Below, one piece after another: positions 17,738-26,865 of a DNA stretch of 64,000 nt (position 1 is the stretch's first letter; each line of letters begins with the position of its first letter). A program made the translations under genes and the position numbers. The notes below the pieces were generated by a model, which saw nothing but the letters and a program-made list of their open reading frames with translations, made no database searches and had not been told where the DNA came from. Source of the stretch: Pseudonocardia sp. (GTDB lineage Bacteria > Actinomycetota > Actinomycetes > Mycobacteriales > Pseudonocardiaceae); NCBI GenBank assembly GCA_019244295.1, contig JAFASX010000046.1:1-64000 (forward strand), read 5' to 3'.

Positions 17738-18373
17738 TCAACCGGCCCCGAACTGATCGCCGACAGGGACCCGAGCGGCCGCCACACCCCTGGCCCGCAG
17801 CCGCAGCGCCCGCACCACATAATCGATCCCGGTGACCACCGTGAGCACGACCGCGCAGGCCAGCACCCACCACCGCGCCTGAATCACCGTAGCTGACGCA
17901 GCACGCGCCGTGTCCAACGGAAGGTCCAACGGAAGCACGTAAAGCTCCAGCGCGACCACTTGAACGAGCGTTTTCAGCTTCCCACCCCGGCTGGAGGGAA
18001 TCACGCCGTGCCTTAGTACCCAAAAACGCAGCAGGGTGACACCCAACTCGCGCGCCGCGATTACCACTGTCACCCACCATGGCAGCTCACCGAGCACGCT
18101 TAACCCGACCAACGCGGAACCGATCAGTGCCTTATCCGCGATCGGGTCGGCGACTACCCCAAACGGGGTCACCAAATTGAAATGCCGCGCGAGGTGTCCA
18201 TCGAGCCGGTCGGTTAGCGACGCCACCGCGAAGACCAGCCCTGCACTCAGTCGCCAGAACACCTGATGACCCCCGCCGGAAAGTAAACAAACCAAAAACA
18301 CCGGGATTAGGAGCAGTCGCAACACAGTGAGCGCATTGGCCACATTGAGCAGCGGAACCTCCCGCTGATTCAC
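17738..18373 (-). CDS. pgsA: CDP-diacylglycerol--glycerol-3-phosphate 3-phosphatidyltransferase
   Basis: About 211 residues, a multi-pass CDP-alcohol phosphatidyltransferase. The family signature D-G-x2-A-R-x8-G-x3-D-x3-D is complete (D58, G59, A62, R63, G72, D76, D80). It makes phosphatidylglycerol phosphate, the first committed step toward phosphatidylglycerol and cardiolipin, at the inner membrane. The GTG start at 18373 overlaps the rimO stop as GTGA, so the two are translationally coupled. A reading frame extends farther upstream, but that part lies within rimO and lacks family sequence. The C-terminus is basic and short. Confidence 0.9.
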   Translation of the reverse strand: MNQREVPLLNVANALTVLRLLLIPVFLVCLLSGGGHQVFWRLSAGLVFAVASLTDRLDGHLARHFNLVTPFGVVADPIADKALIGSALVGLSVLGELPWWVTVVIAARELGVTLLRFWVLRHGVIPSSRGGKLKTLVQVVALELYVLPLDLPLDTARAASATVIQARWWVLACAVVLTVVTGIDYVVRALRLRARGVAAARVPVGDQFGAG

Positions 18374-19902
18374 CTTGGTGCCGCCCTCGCCACCACGAGG
18401 TCGACGCCTTCCGCGTCGAGCACAATTGCCTCCACCAGCTCCGCAACCGACCAGCCCGGCCCGGTCAACACACACTCGCCATCGGAGTCCGGAGCCTGGT
18501 GCGCGGCGCGGCCCACCCCGACGGCTTCCCCTGGGTCAGCGGCCCTGGCTAGGTCGCCAAGCTCCTCAACCAGCACGCTGACCCGGCTACCTACACGGTC
18601 CTCGGCCCGTTGACAGGTCAGCTCCTCGACCAGCGTCGAGAGCCGGGCTACCCGCTCGGCAATCACCTCAGCGGGTACCTTGTCCGGGTAACCAGCGGCC
18701 TCGGTACCGTCCTCGTCGGAATAGCCGAATACCCCAACCGCATCCAGCCGCGCCTGCTCCAGGAACCGTTCCAGCTCGGCCACGTCGTCGTCGGTCTCCC
18801 CCGGGAAACCGAGGATCACATTGCTGCGGATACCGGCGTCCGGGGCCAACGCGCGAATCCGCGAACACAGCTCCAGGAACGAATCGACCGATCCGAAGCG
18901 ACGCATCCGTCGCAATACCGACTTGCTGGCATGTTGGAACGACAGGTCGAAGTACGGTGCAACGCCTGGGGTATTGGCGATCACCTCAACTAGCCCCGGG
19001 CGGGTCTCAGCGGGCTGCAGGTAACTGACCCGGACTCGCTCGATACCGAGCACCCCGGCGAGCTGGGGAAGCAGCCGCTCCAGCGCTCGCAAGTCACCGA
19101 AATCCTTGCCGTAGGACGTAGAGTTCTCGCTGACCAGTACCAGTTCATGGACACCCTGCTCGGCCAGCCAGGTGGCTTCGGCCACGATCTCTTCCGGTGG
19201 CCGGGAGACGAAGGCACCTCGAAACGAAGGGATAGCGCAGAAAGCGCAGCGACGGTCGCATCCTGACGCCAGCTTGAGCGGGGCGACCGGGCGGTCATCC
19301 AGCCGGCGGCGACGCCGGCCCACCCCGGCGAGATCAGGCACCCAGCCATGTCCAGGGATCGCCACCGCGGCGCTCGCGGCCGGGCGCCGCGCCGGGCTGA
19401 TCGGTAGCAGCGTCCGCCGGTCAACAGGGGTGTGCGCGGCCGGCGCCCGACCGGCTAGCACGTCGGCTAGCCGGTCACCCAGCGCGGGGTAGTGATCGAA
19501 CCCGAGCACCGCGTCGGCTTCTGACAGCCCGGCCGCCAGCTCGGCGCCGTACCGCTCGGCCAGACAGCCGACCGCGACCACTTTGGCACCGGATGCCTTA
19601 GCCGCGTCGGAGGCGGCAAGCACGGTATCGATCGAATCTTTCTTGGCCTGTTCGACGAAACCGCAAGTGTTCACCACGATGACCTCGGGCGCCTGCGCAC
19701 CGCTGGCGTCAGCGTCGACCAGCGCCCAGCCCTGCGCGGTCAACCGGCCGGCGAGCTCCTCGGAGTCCAGGTCATTGCGGGCACAGCCGAGGGTTACCAA
19801 GGCGGCTCTTCGCCCGGTAGGGAGCGCAGTCGCGCGTTCCGTCTGTCGTGCCGACACGTGCTCAGGGTATCCGCCGCCAGGTGATCTATCGTCCACAGGC
19901 AT
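18370..19902 (-). CDS. rimO: Ribosomal protein S12 methylthiotransferase RimO
   Basis: A radical-SAM methylthiotransferase of about 510 residues. The N-terminal UPF0004 domain contains [16 protein letters not shown] and [16 protein letters not shown]; the radical-SAM cluster motif CDRRCAFC is near residue 213 ([18 protein letters not shown]); a TRAM domain ends the protein. RimO methylthiolates Asp of S12. The start is uncertain: ATG 19902 overlaps the ATG of the divergent acetyltransferase, while GTG 19857 would give a shorter leader before ALVTLGC. pgsA is coupled downstream through GTGA. Confidence 0.9.
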   Translation of the reverse strand: MPVDDRSPGGGYPEHVSARQTERATALPTGRRAALVTLGCARNDLDSEELAGRLTAQGWALVDADASGAQAPEVIVVNTCGFVEQAKKDSIDTVLAASDAAKASGAKVVAVGCLAERYGAELAAGLSEADAVLGFDHYPALGDRLADVLAGRAPAAHTPVDRRTLLPISPARRPAASAAVAIPGHGWVPDLAGVGRRRRRLDDRPVAPLKLASGCDRRCAFCAIPSFRGAFVSRPPEEIVAEATWLAEQGVHELVLVSENSTSYGKDFGDLRALERLLPQLAGVLGIERVRVSYLQPAETRPGLVEVIANTPGVAPYFDLSFQHASKSVLRRMRRFGSVDSFLELCSRIRALAPDAGIRSNVILGFPGETDDDVAELERFLEQARLDAVGVFGYSDEDGTEAAGYPDKVPAEVIAERVARLSTLVEELTCQRAEDRVGSRVSVLVEELGDLARAADPGEAVGVGRAAHQAPDSDGECVLTGPGWSVAELVEAIVLDAEGVDLVVARAAPR

Positions 19903-20398
19903 GATGGCTATGGTCGCGCGGCGGGCTCGAACAAGTGATGTAGTCTGGATCAAAGCGCTCGTCGACCAGTACACCGGCCGGGTTCTGCTGGCCAAGGACT
20001 TGGTCACCCTGTACGAGGACGTCCAAGAGTTCTGGGTGGTCGAGCACGACTCGCGCGTGGTCGGCTGTGGGGCGCTCCACGTGCTGTGGGCCGACCTAGC
20101 CGAGGTCCGCACAGTGGCGGTGGACCCGAACCTCGTCGGCCAAGGCATCGGCGGCGTGATCGTCGAAACGCTGCTGCACACCGCTCGCGAGCTGGGCGTG
20201 CGCAGAGTGTTCGTGCTCACCTTTGAACGATCGTTCTTCGGCCGGCACGGGTTCGTCGAGATCGAAGGAACACCGGTATCCCCCGAGGTGTACGAGGAGA
20301 TGCGACGCTCCTATGACGCTGGGGTAGCCGAGTTCCTGGACCTGGCCTACGTACGGCCCAACACCTTGGGCAACGCTCGGATGCTGCTCGAGTTCTAG
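19901..20398 (+). CDS. argA: GNAT amino-acid N-acetyltransferase, ArgA type
   Basis: A 165-residue GNAT protein starting [14 protein letters not shown]. The acetyl-CoA loop is [22 protein letters not shown], preceded by [19 protein letters not shown]. Length and sequence match the short actinobacterial N-acetylglutamate synthase (Rv2747 type), which acetylates glutamate (or glutamine) for arginine synthesis. In mycobacteria this gene sits between ftsK and pgsA; here it lies beside rimO/pgsA but is separated from ftsK by the mtnA-prm block. The start codon overlaps the possible rimO ATG on the other strand. A second ATG follows at 19904. Confidence 0.85.
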   Translation: MMAMVARRARTSDVVWIKALVDQYTGRVLLAKDLVTLYEDVQEFWVVEHDSRVVGCGALHVLWADLAEVRTVAVDPNLVGQGIGGVIVETLLHTARELGVRRVFVLTFERSFFGRHGFVEIEGTPVSPEVYEEMRRSYDAGVAEFLDLAYVRPNTLGNARMLLEF

Positions 20399-20546
20399 CT
20401 TCAGCGGCATCTCAACGATCGTGCCGCATCCTCGGCGCACGAAGCACGCCCTGGCGGTGGTGGTTGCCAGCCCGTCCGCGTCCGCTTCCGGCTCAGCAGC
20501 ACGTCAGCCTGTTTCTGCGATAGCCCGTTCCTGCAATAGTTGAACC

Positions 20547-21587
<1,041 letters not shown>

Positions 21588-21621
21588 GTTCAGGCAAAAT
21601 CGGGAACGAGCCGCGGTCCTA

Positions 21622-21661
21622 CCTCATGCTCTGCTCAGTAGCAGGTAGCGCCAACATGAGG
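21622..21661. terminator. Nested inverted repeats between convergent mtnA and prmD
   Basis: An outer 7-bp repeat (CCTCATG 21622-21628, CATGAGG 21655-21661) encloses an inner hairpin CTGCT/AGCAG (21631-21635, 21640-21644) with a 4-nt loop. Placed midway between two convergent stop codons, it could end transcription from both sides. The structure is modest and no T-run follows. Confidence 0.35.
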
Positions 21662-21736
21662 GTTTGCCTCAGACGCGGTCGCTGACGGCATAGCGCAGAA
21701 CCAACTCAATCGTCAAAGACGACCGGGGAACGCCGC

Positions 21737-22081
21737 TCACCGCGAGAGGTATTCCATGGCCTCAATCGGGTCCGAGAGCAGGATCAACGCGTCGTCGGTG
21801 GTGATCAGCCGACCGTAATGGGTGGACATCTCATGCTGGATCGCATACGAGTCCACCTCGAAGCCGAGCTGCTCGCTGACCTCGTCATACAGGATGACCA
21901 GCCGGTCTCTCGCCCGGATATCCCAGAAGCTGGTGTTGCCGATCACCTCGACCGCGTCGTTGTCAGCGAAGATGTCCGCGACCGCGTCGCCCTCGGCGCT
22001 GCGAGTCATCACGATGCCTACGTAGTCGTACGTGCCGCTATTGGCGCCGCCAAAGCCCTCGGCCGCCTCAGAAGCTGTCAT
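21737..22081 (-). CDS. prmD: Diiron monooxygenase coupling/effector protein (MmoB/DmpM family)
   Basis: A 114-residue protein with the effector-protein pattern: VGIVMTRSAEGDAVADIFAD near residues 21-40, then VIGNTSFWDIRARDRLVI and ILLSDPIEAMEYLSR at the C-terminus. These small cofactor-free proteins bind the hydroxylase and tune electron transfer and substrate access in soluble diiron monooxygenases. The ATG overlaps the prmC stop as ATGA, so the last two genes are translationally coupled. It is the final gene of the operon alpha-reductase-beta-coupling protein, the prmABCD/mimABCD order. Confidence 0.9.
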   Translation of the reverse strand: MTASEAAEGFGGANSGTYDYVGIVMTRSAEGDAVADIFADNDAVEVIGNTSFWDIRARDRLVILYDEVSEQLGFEVDSYAIQHEMSTHYGRLITTDDALILLSDPIEAMEYLSR

Positions 22082-23145
22082 ACCGGCACCCCCGCGCGGG
22101 TCAGGTCAAGCGCCGTGAACGAGGCGCTCAGGTCGGCCTCGGTGGCCGCAACCGCCGCCGCAAAATCCACGCCAGCTGGAGCGGCCGCGAACACCAGCCG
22201 CAGCGCTTCGGCGGCCTCCCGAGCCTTGGGTAACCACCGGGTAAGCCAGTCACCAAGCACCCGCGCGTTGCCCGCGCCATGGCTTGGCGACGACAGCACC
22301 ATGCGGATCATGGCCTCGGTCCAGTCCTGCGAATACTGGTATTCCAGCTGAGCGGCGTTGAGCAGGGTCGGCAACACGGTGTCCCCCGCCACAGCACATC
22401 CCCGGAGATAGAGCTCACGCCGCAGCAACACACCCACCAACGGCTCGAGGCACAGGTTGACCGCGACGACCCGCTCACCCCAGTCCGTGACAGTAGTCAG
22501 CTCTTCCAGCGTCCGGCGCAGTGGCTGCCAGGCTCTGTCATCGAGGAAGCTCTGTTTCGCCGTTTCGATGGGAAACTCCCCGTGCACTGGCTCGAGGTCC
22601 ATCGCGTAAAGCACGACGGCCTGCGCCTGCCGCTGCTTCATCGCCGCTTCGAAACATATACAGTGCGTGATGGTGTCAGACAGCCCGTCCCTGGCCGCCA
22701 CCGCAAGCAGCAGCCACATACCGTGCTCGGCGTACGCGAGTTGCTGAAAGTGGCCGCGCAGAAATTCGATCCAGCCTTTGTCGAGCCGCGCCAGATGGCC
22801 GTCCCGCCGCGCGACGTTCAGCCCATCCTCAATCGAGCGCTCGTATCGGCTGCCGATTTGGTAGTAGGTTCGTTCCCACATTCCGGCAGGGTCGCGGAAT
22901 TGGTACCAGTCCTCGTGCCGCAGCCGGGTACTGGTCGTCTGCCATGACGTGCGCCCGTCCTCGAATGTCGTGGGGAAGCCGCGCACCTGGTGCCGCAGCG
23001 GGGAAGTCTGGGTATCTACGGTGACGTCCTCGTAAATCGTCGCGCGCCGGCCGACCGGGGTGAAGGACAAGAATTGGCGGATATCTTGCTTATTGTCGCG
23101 TACGCCGTCGTCGATCTGTTTTGTCGGAGGCCTCGGTGTCGACAT
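22078..23145 (-). CDS. prmC: Soluble diiron monooxygenase hydroxylase beta subunit
   Basis: A 355-residue ferritin-like protein lacking the full diiron ligand set, as expected of the structural beta subunit. Recognisable stretches are RTSWQTTSTRLRHEDWYQFRDP, ERTYYQIGSRYERSIED and AQLEYQYSQDWTEAMIRM. It forms the alpha2beta2 core with PrmA. ATG at 23145; 27 bp separate it from the reductase gene, and its stop overlaps the start of prmD. Confidence 0.9.
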   Translation of the reverse strand: MSTPRPPTKQIDDGVRDNKQDIRQFLSFTPVGRRATIYEDVTVDTQTSPLRHQVRGFPTTFEDGRTSWQTTSTRLRHEDWYQFRDPAGMWERTYYQIGSRYERSIEDGLNVARRDGHLARLDKGWIEFLRGHFQQLAYAEHGMWLLLAVAARDGLSDTITHCICFEAAMKQRQAQAVVLYAMDLEPVHGEFPIETAKQSFLDDRAWQPLRRTLEELTTVTDWGERVVAVNLCLEPLVGVLLRRELYLRGCAVAGDTVLPTLLNAAQLEYQYSQDWTEAMIRMVLSSPSHGAGNARVLGDWLTRWLPKAREAAEALRLVFAAAPAGVDFAAAVAATEADLSASFTALDLTRAGVPV

Positions 23146-23172
23146 CGCAACAACTCCTGTCCGCTTAGGTCA

Positions 23173-24201
23173 TCACCGGGCGACATCCGCCGCGGTGGTG
23201 AATTTGTCGTAGTAGATCCGGTCGTCCGGGACACCGTATCGATCGGAGAACAGCTCAATGGCCGCATCCACCATCGGTGGGGGACCGCACAGATACAGAT
23301 CCGGTTCGGTGATGCCTTCGGCCTCCAACCCAGCGGCGGCTACCTCGTGCACGAGCCCAACCGCGCCGTCCCAACCGTCGCCGCTGTGGTCGGACAGGGC
23401 TGGCACGAAGGCACAGTCGTCGATGTCGCCCACGAGATCGACGATCGGTTCCATGTCGAACAGGTCCTGCTTCTCGCGGGCGCCGTAGAACACCCGAACC
23501 GGACGAGCCGAGGGTTCCTTGCGCAGTTGGCGCAACAGGCTCAACATCGGCGCCATCCCGGAACCCCCGGCGATCATCACAATCGGCCGGGAGGACTCCC
23601 GCAGATGGAAAGCCCCGTACGGACCAAGAAGCTCGACCCGGTCACCAATGCCGAGCCCGCCATCGGCCAGCAGTCCAGAAAAGCGGCCGCCGGGATAGTG
23701 CTTGATGATGAACTCCAGCTCACCACCGGGCAGGTTGGCAATCGAGAACGACCGTTTGTCCCCGGTTCCCGGAATAATCAAGTCGACGTATTGGCCAGGG
23801 ACAAACGACAGCTCCGGCTCGACGCCGTCAAGCGCCAGCCGATAAATGTTCCTGGTTAGCTTGCTCACCAGTGATACCCGGGCCACGGCGGACTGGATCG
23901 GGTTGCGCAGCTTGTAGTCGTCCGGGTCGAAATGCAGCAGCTCGACGTCGACGTCGCTGTCCGGCATGGCGCTGCAAAGCAGGGTATAGCCCTGTTCTTC
24001 CTCGACATCAGAAAGCGCGAAGCTGGAATAGCGCTTCAGACTGACCTCGCCCTTCAGCAGGAAGGCTTTGCATCCTGAGCACTGACCTTCCCGGCAGCCG
24101 TGGACCAGGTTGTACCCCTGCCGGAACGCGGCATCCAGGATCGTCTCATCCTGACCGCACTCAATGACCTCGTCGATCGGGTCAAAATGGATCTCGTACA
24201 C
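23173..24201 (-). CDS. prmB: Monooxygenase NADH reductase, [2Fe-2S]/FAD
   Basis: A 342-residue three-domain reductase. The N-terminal plant-type ferredoxin has C36, C41, C44 and C76 as the [2Fe-2S] ligands (HGCREGQCSGCKAFLL, YTLLCSAMP). The FAD-binding domain has RSFSIAN (150-156), and the NAD-binding domain has GGSGMAPML (212-220) with YLCGPPPMVDAAIE near the C-terminus. It passes electrons from NADH to the diiron centre of PrmA. It lies 23 bp downstream of prmA and 27 bp upstream of prmC, placing the reductase second as in prm and mim operons. Confidence 0.93.
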   Translation of the reverse strand: MYEIHFDPIDEVIECGQDETILDAAFRQGYNLVHGCREGQCSGCKAFLLKGEVSLKRYSSFALSDVEEEQGYTLLCSAMPDSDVDVELLHFDPDDYKLRNPIQSAVARVSLVSKLTRNIYRLALDGVEPELSFVPGQYVDLIIPGTGDKRSFSIANLPGGELEFIIKHYPGGRFSGLLADGGLGIGDRVELLGPYGAFHLRESSRPIVMIAGGSGMAPMLSLLRQLRKEPSARPVRVFYGAREKQDLFDMEPIVDLVGDIDDCAFVPALSDHSGDGWDGAVGLVHEVAAAGLEAEGITEPDLYLCGPPPMVDAAIELFSDRYGVPDDRIYYDKFTTAADVAR

Positions 24202-24224
24202 TGTGCCCGCGCCTGGAGTCGTCC

Positions 24225-25946
24225 TCAGCGGGCCAGGAGCTGCTGGCTACCCACGACCAAGCCATCGCGCGGGTCATTGACACCAAGCATGGTGCCGGGT
24301 TTGGTGGTAAAGCCGCTACGGGCCATCGTCTCCTCGACTAACTCGCCGTTGCTCTGCCGGCGAGCATCAGACGCCCACGGGCTCAGCCCGCTCGGCAAGC
24401 CCAGCCTCTCCGCGTTGATCCGGTTCGGGCTGACTACAGTCACGTCGGCCCGGCGCAGATCGTCCAGCGTCCACATCTTCGCCGGGTCCAGGTCGAGATG
24501 GGGCTGGCCGAGGATGGTCTTGCCATCGGCCCGCACGAAGCCCATGTCTCGTACCACCTCCGACAGCTCCCAGCCGTCGTAGCGGTCGAACCATTGCCGG
24601 TCGCCAATGAATCGGCCCGGGTGCAGCTCGTCGACACGCTGGCACTCAGCCGAGCAGTAGAACCGGGTGTGGTCGCCGTTGACCACCCGGTAGGTGATAT
24701 GCTCCTCGATCACTGACGGCATCTGGCAAGTCCAACACATTGGCGGGGCGCCTTCCATGAAGCTGGACATCAGCAGCGCCCCCTCGGCTGGGTCGGACAG
24801 CGCATTGTGTGCCTCGAAAAGGTCGCCATACTCGGCGTACCAGCCCGGGTACTTGTCCTCGAGCCATTCGAAGTCGCGCTCGTCGTAGTGGTCCCACCGA
24901 AAGACATGCAGCGGCCAGGACACCATACCGAACAGGGCGTTACGGTGCCCGAGGCCCTTGATCACCCGCTCGCGAGCCTTGATGAACATGTCCTCTGGAA
25001 TGTCCACGCCGAGTTTGCCCAGCTTCATAATGTAGGAGCGGTACCAGTCATCTCGGATCCAGCGGTCCCACCGGTCGCGGTAGCACTCCTTGTCGGTACG
25101 GTCCTTGGAGAAGTAGTCCATGACGATCCCGGAGAACGGGTCGAGGTAGGTGTGGTTGATCCACCAAGCGGTCTGCAGGTCCTGCACGATCAGGTCGTGG
25201 TTGCGGTCGTCCTGCAACACGGTGAGCAGGGTGGCGTAGCCGTTGGAGATGTGCCGCGCCTCGTCGGACTGCACCGACATATAGGTGGTCGGTAGGGTGA
25301 AGTCGCCATTGCGCGCACCCACGTCCGGCAGTGCCACGAACGCCATGTTAGTCAACGCGGTCTCCGCGACGATTTGCAGAGTGAACGCGCACTGGATTGG
25401 GTCACCCACCATGAACTGGCTCAGCATGTTTAACCCCGGGGTGAGCACCGGATCGCGGGCCAGGCACCACGGACCGTTGTTCCAGCCCTCCGGGTCTGGC
25501 ACGTTCTTGGCGTACCAGCGCTGCAGCGCGGCCTGCACCCCAGTGTGCCGGACCTCGTCGACGAACTGGATGTGGTAGCCGTTGCGCAGCTCATTGTTCG
25601 GCACAGCGTCGATCAGCATCGACATACACCGCCCGGCAGCGACTTCGGCGTGGTTGGCCACCGGGATGAACCCCTTGAGGACCTCCAACCACCGGGTGTG
25701 CGTCTTGGCCGGCATATCGGCCCGCACAGCCGCGTCCAGTCCGCCAAAAACCCGGTCGTCCTTCTCCAACTCCATCGGCAGATACTCCCGCATGATGTGC
25801 TTCATGGGGTCCTTGGCCTTCTTGGGGAAGTGATATCGCGTTGGGTAGCTGACCACCGGTTCGTGGTAAGTGGGTTCCCAACCGAGCTGCGAGATCCGCT
25901 CGTGAGTCTTAGTGATGCTACGGCGGCGCGCCTTTGCTGTGGTCAT
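24225..25946 (-). CDS. prmA: Soluble diiron monooxygenase hydroxylase alpha subunit (propane-monooxygenase type)
   Basis: A 573-residue catalytic subunit. All six diiron ligands are present with the spacing of methane monooxygenase: E101, E131 and H134 (DEVRH), E195 (AETALTN), E229 and H232 (SDEARH). A zinc-binding-like C-terminal motif (C404, C407, C431, C435 in CWTC and CSAEC) precedes GQPHLDLDPAKMWTLDD, shared with PrmA/MimA. It should insert one O atom into a hydrocarbon or similar small substrate. The frame is open to 26090, but ATG 25946 (MTTAKARRRSITKTHERI) follows GAGGGACC and matches family starts. The sequence is clearly diverged from the prm/mim proteins I know, so propane is only a guess at substrate. 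Confidence 0.9.
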   Translation of the reverse strand: MTTAKARRRSITKTHERISQLGWEPTYHEPVVSYPTRYHFPKKAKDPMKHIMREYLPMELEKDDRVFGGLDAAVRADMPAKTHTRWLEVLKGFIPVANHAEVAAGRCMSMLIDAVPNNELRNGYHIQFVDEVRHTGVQAALQRWYAKNVPDPEGWNNGPWCLARDPVLTPGLNMLSQFMVGDPIQCAFTLQIVAETALTNMAFVALPDVGARNGDFTLPTTYMSVQSDEARHISNGYATLLTVLQDDRNHDLIVQDLQTAWWINHTYLDPFSGIVMDYFSKDRTDKECYRDRWDRWIRDDWYRSYIMKLGKLGVDIPEDMFIKARERVIKGLGHRNALFGMVSWPLHVFRWDHYDERDFEWLEDKYPGWYAEYGDLFEAHNALSDPAEGALLMSSFMEGAPPMCWTCQMPSVIEEHITYRVVNGDHTRFYCSAECQRVDELHPGRFIGDRQWFDRYDGWELSEVVRDMGFVRADGKTILGQPHLDLDPAKMWTLDDLRRADVTVVSPNRINAERLGLPSGLSPWASDARRQSNGELVEETMARSGFTTKPGTMLGVNDPRDGLVVGSQQLLAR

Positions 25947-26223
25947 CGGATGGTCCCTCGTTGTGCATTGCCGACGGTCAGGCCGACGGTCAGGAAGCGA
26001 CAGCGGCCCGTGGGCACAACATACGCCCAGCGCTCCGACTCCGGCTTGCAGCAGCCTCCCGGATGGTGCGCTCGAGCACATCTCCCCCAAGGGGTAGTTC
26101 CCTCTTCACAAGGGAGGAAGTCTGCGATTTCTCCGTCACTCTGAGTAATAGACAGGCATTAGTCGATTGTCCGGCACGTCCGCCACCTGTTGATCAAGCG
26201 CCAACGATCTACACTACGTGTCC
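25947..26223. other. Divergent promoter region between prmA and the unknown gene at 26224
   Basis: 277 bp without a gene. It contains a tandem 12-bp duplication (GCCGACGGTCAG twice, about 25969-25993) 24 bp upstream of the prmA start, and a small inverted repeat (TTCCCT ... AGGGA) around 26098-26117. A TACACT -10-like hexamer at 26210-26215 lies only 8 bp before ATG 26224, which would give an almost leaderless mRNA for that gene. No recognised regulator binding site was seen for the monooxygenase operon. Confidence 0.4.
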
Positions 26224-26865
26224 ATGGACCTGGGCAAAATCCTCGGCGGCAGCCTCAACATGGACGAGGTCGGACGGGCGGTCAACTTCGTCATCGCGAA
26301 CCAGGACGACTTCGGGCGACTCGTAGAGCAATTTAAAAACCTACCTGATGGCGCGGCCGCGCTGCTGCACCAGCTGCCGGACCTGCTGCACACGGTGGGT
26401 ACCGGCCTGGCGGAGGCCGGCGAGCAGGCTGCGCACGCGGCACGAGCACTGATCGGTGAGGACGGCGGCGGCGGTGCCCGCAGTGCGCTGTCCGGAGGCG
26501 CGGACATCATGGTTTCCACCAAGGAGCAGCTCGGTTCGGCCGCTGCCATGTTGTCTGGGGTCGCCGCCCAGCTCGAATCGATAGACATACCGAGCATTGC
26601 GCCGAAGTTCACCTCGATCGCCGGCATGAACGTGATCTCCGGGCTGGACTTCGGTAGCAACAAACTGCTTGAAGGCCCGGCCCGAAGCCTGAGCGAGGGA
26701 GCCGCGACGGTCACTGGCGTGGCTGGAAACCTCGATCGGCTGTCATCGTCGCTGCGCGAGATTTCCGACATCCTCGGCTCGGTCGGGCAAGCCCTAAACG
26801 GTCTAGGCGACAAGCTGGCCAGCTCAGGCAACAGCGTCACCGGCATGCTGAACCGCCCCGCCTAG
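26224..26865 (+). CDS. Ala/Gly-rich helical protein of unknown function
   Basis: About 213 residues, beginning [29 protein letters not shown]. It is mostly amphipathic helix with repeated patterns ([51 protein letters not shown]) separated by glycines, no signal peptide and no transmembrane helix. It resembles phasin-like or apolipoprotein-like surface-binding proteins in composition only; I do not recognise a family. A GTG at 26218 is an alternative start, but the close -10 element favours 26224. Its TAG stop overlaps the TAG stop of ftsK on the opposite strand (CTAG). Confidence 0.65.
   Translation: MDLGKILGGSLNMDEVGRAVNFVIANQDDFGRLVEQFKNLPDGAAALLHQLPDLLHTVGTGLAEAGEQAAHAARALIGEDGGGGARSALSGGADIMVSTKEQLGSAAAMLSGVAAQLESIDIPSIAPKFTSIAGMNVISGLDFGSNKLLEGPARSLSEGAATVTGVAGNLDRLSSSLREISDILGSVGQALNGLGDKLASSGNSVTGMLNRPA

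Noticed and set aside
20399..20546. tRNA or small RNA gene before mtnA
   Set aside because: No T-loop GGTTCRA sequence, no cloverleaf pairing and no promoter-like pair were seen.
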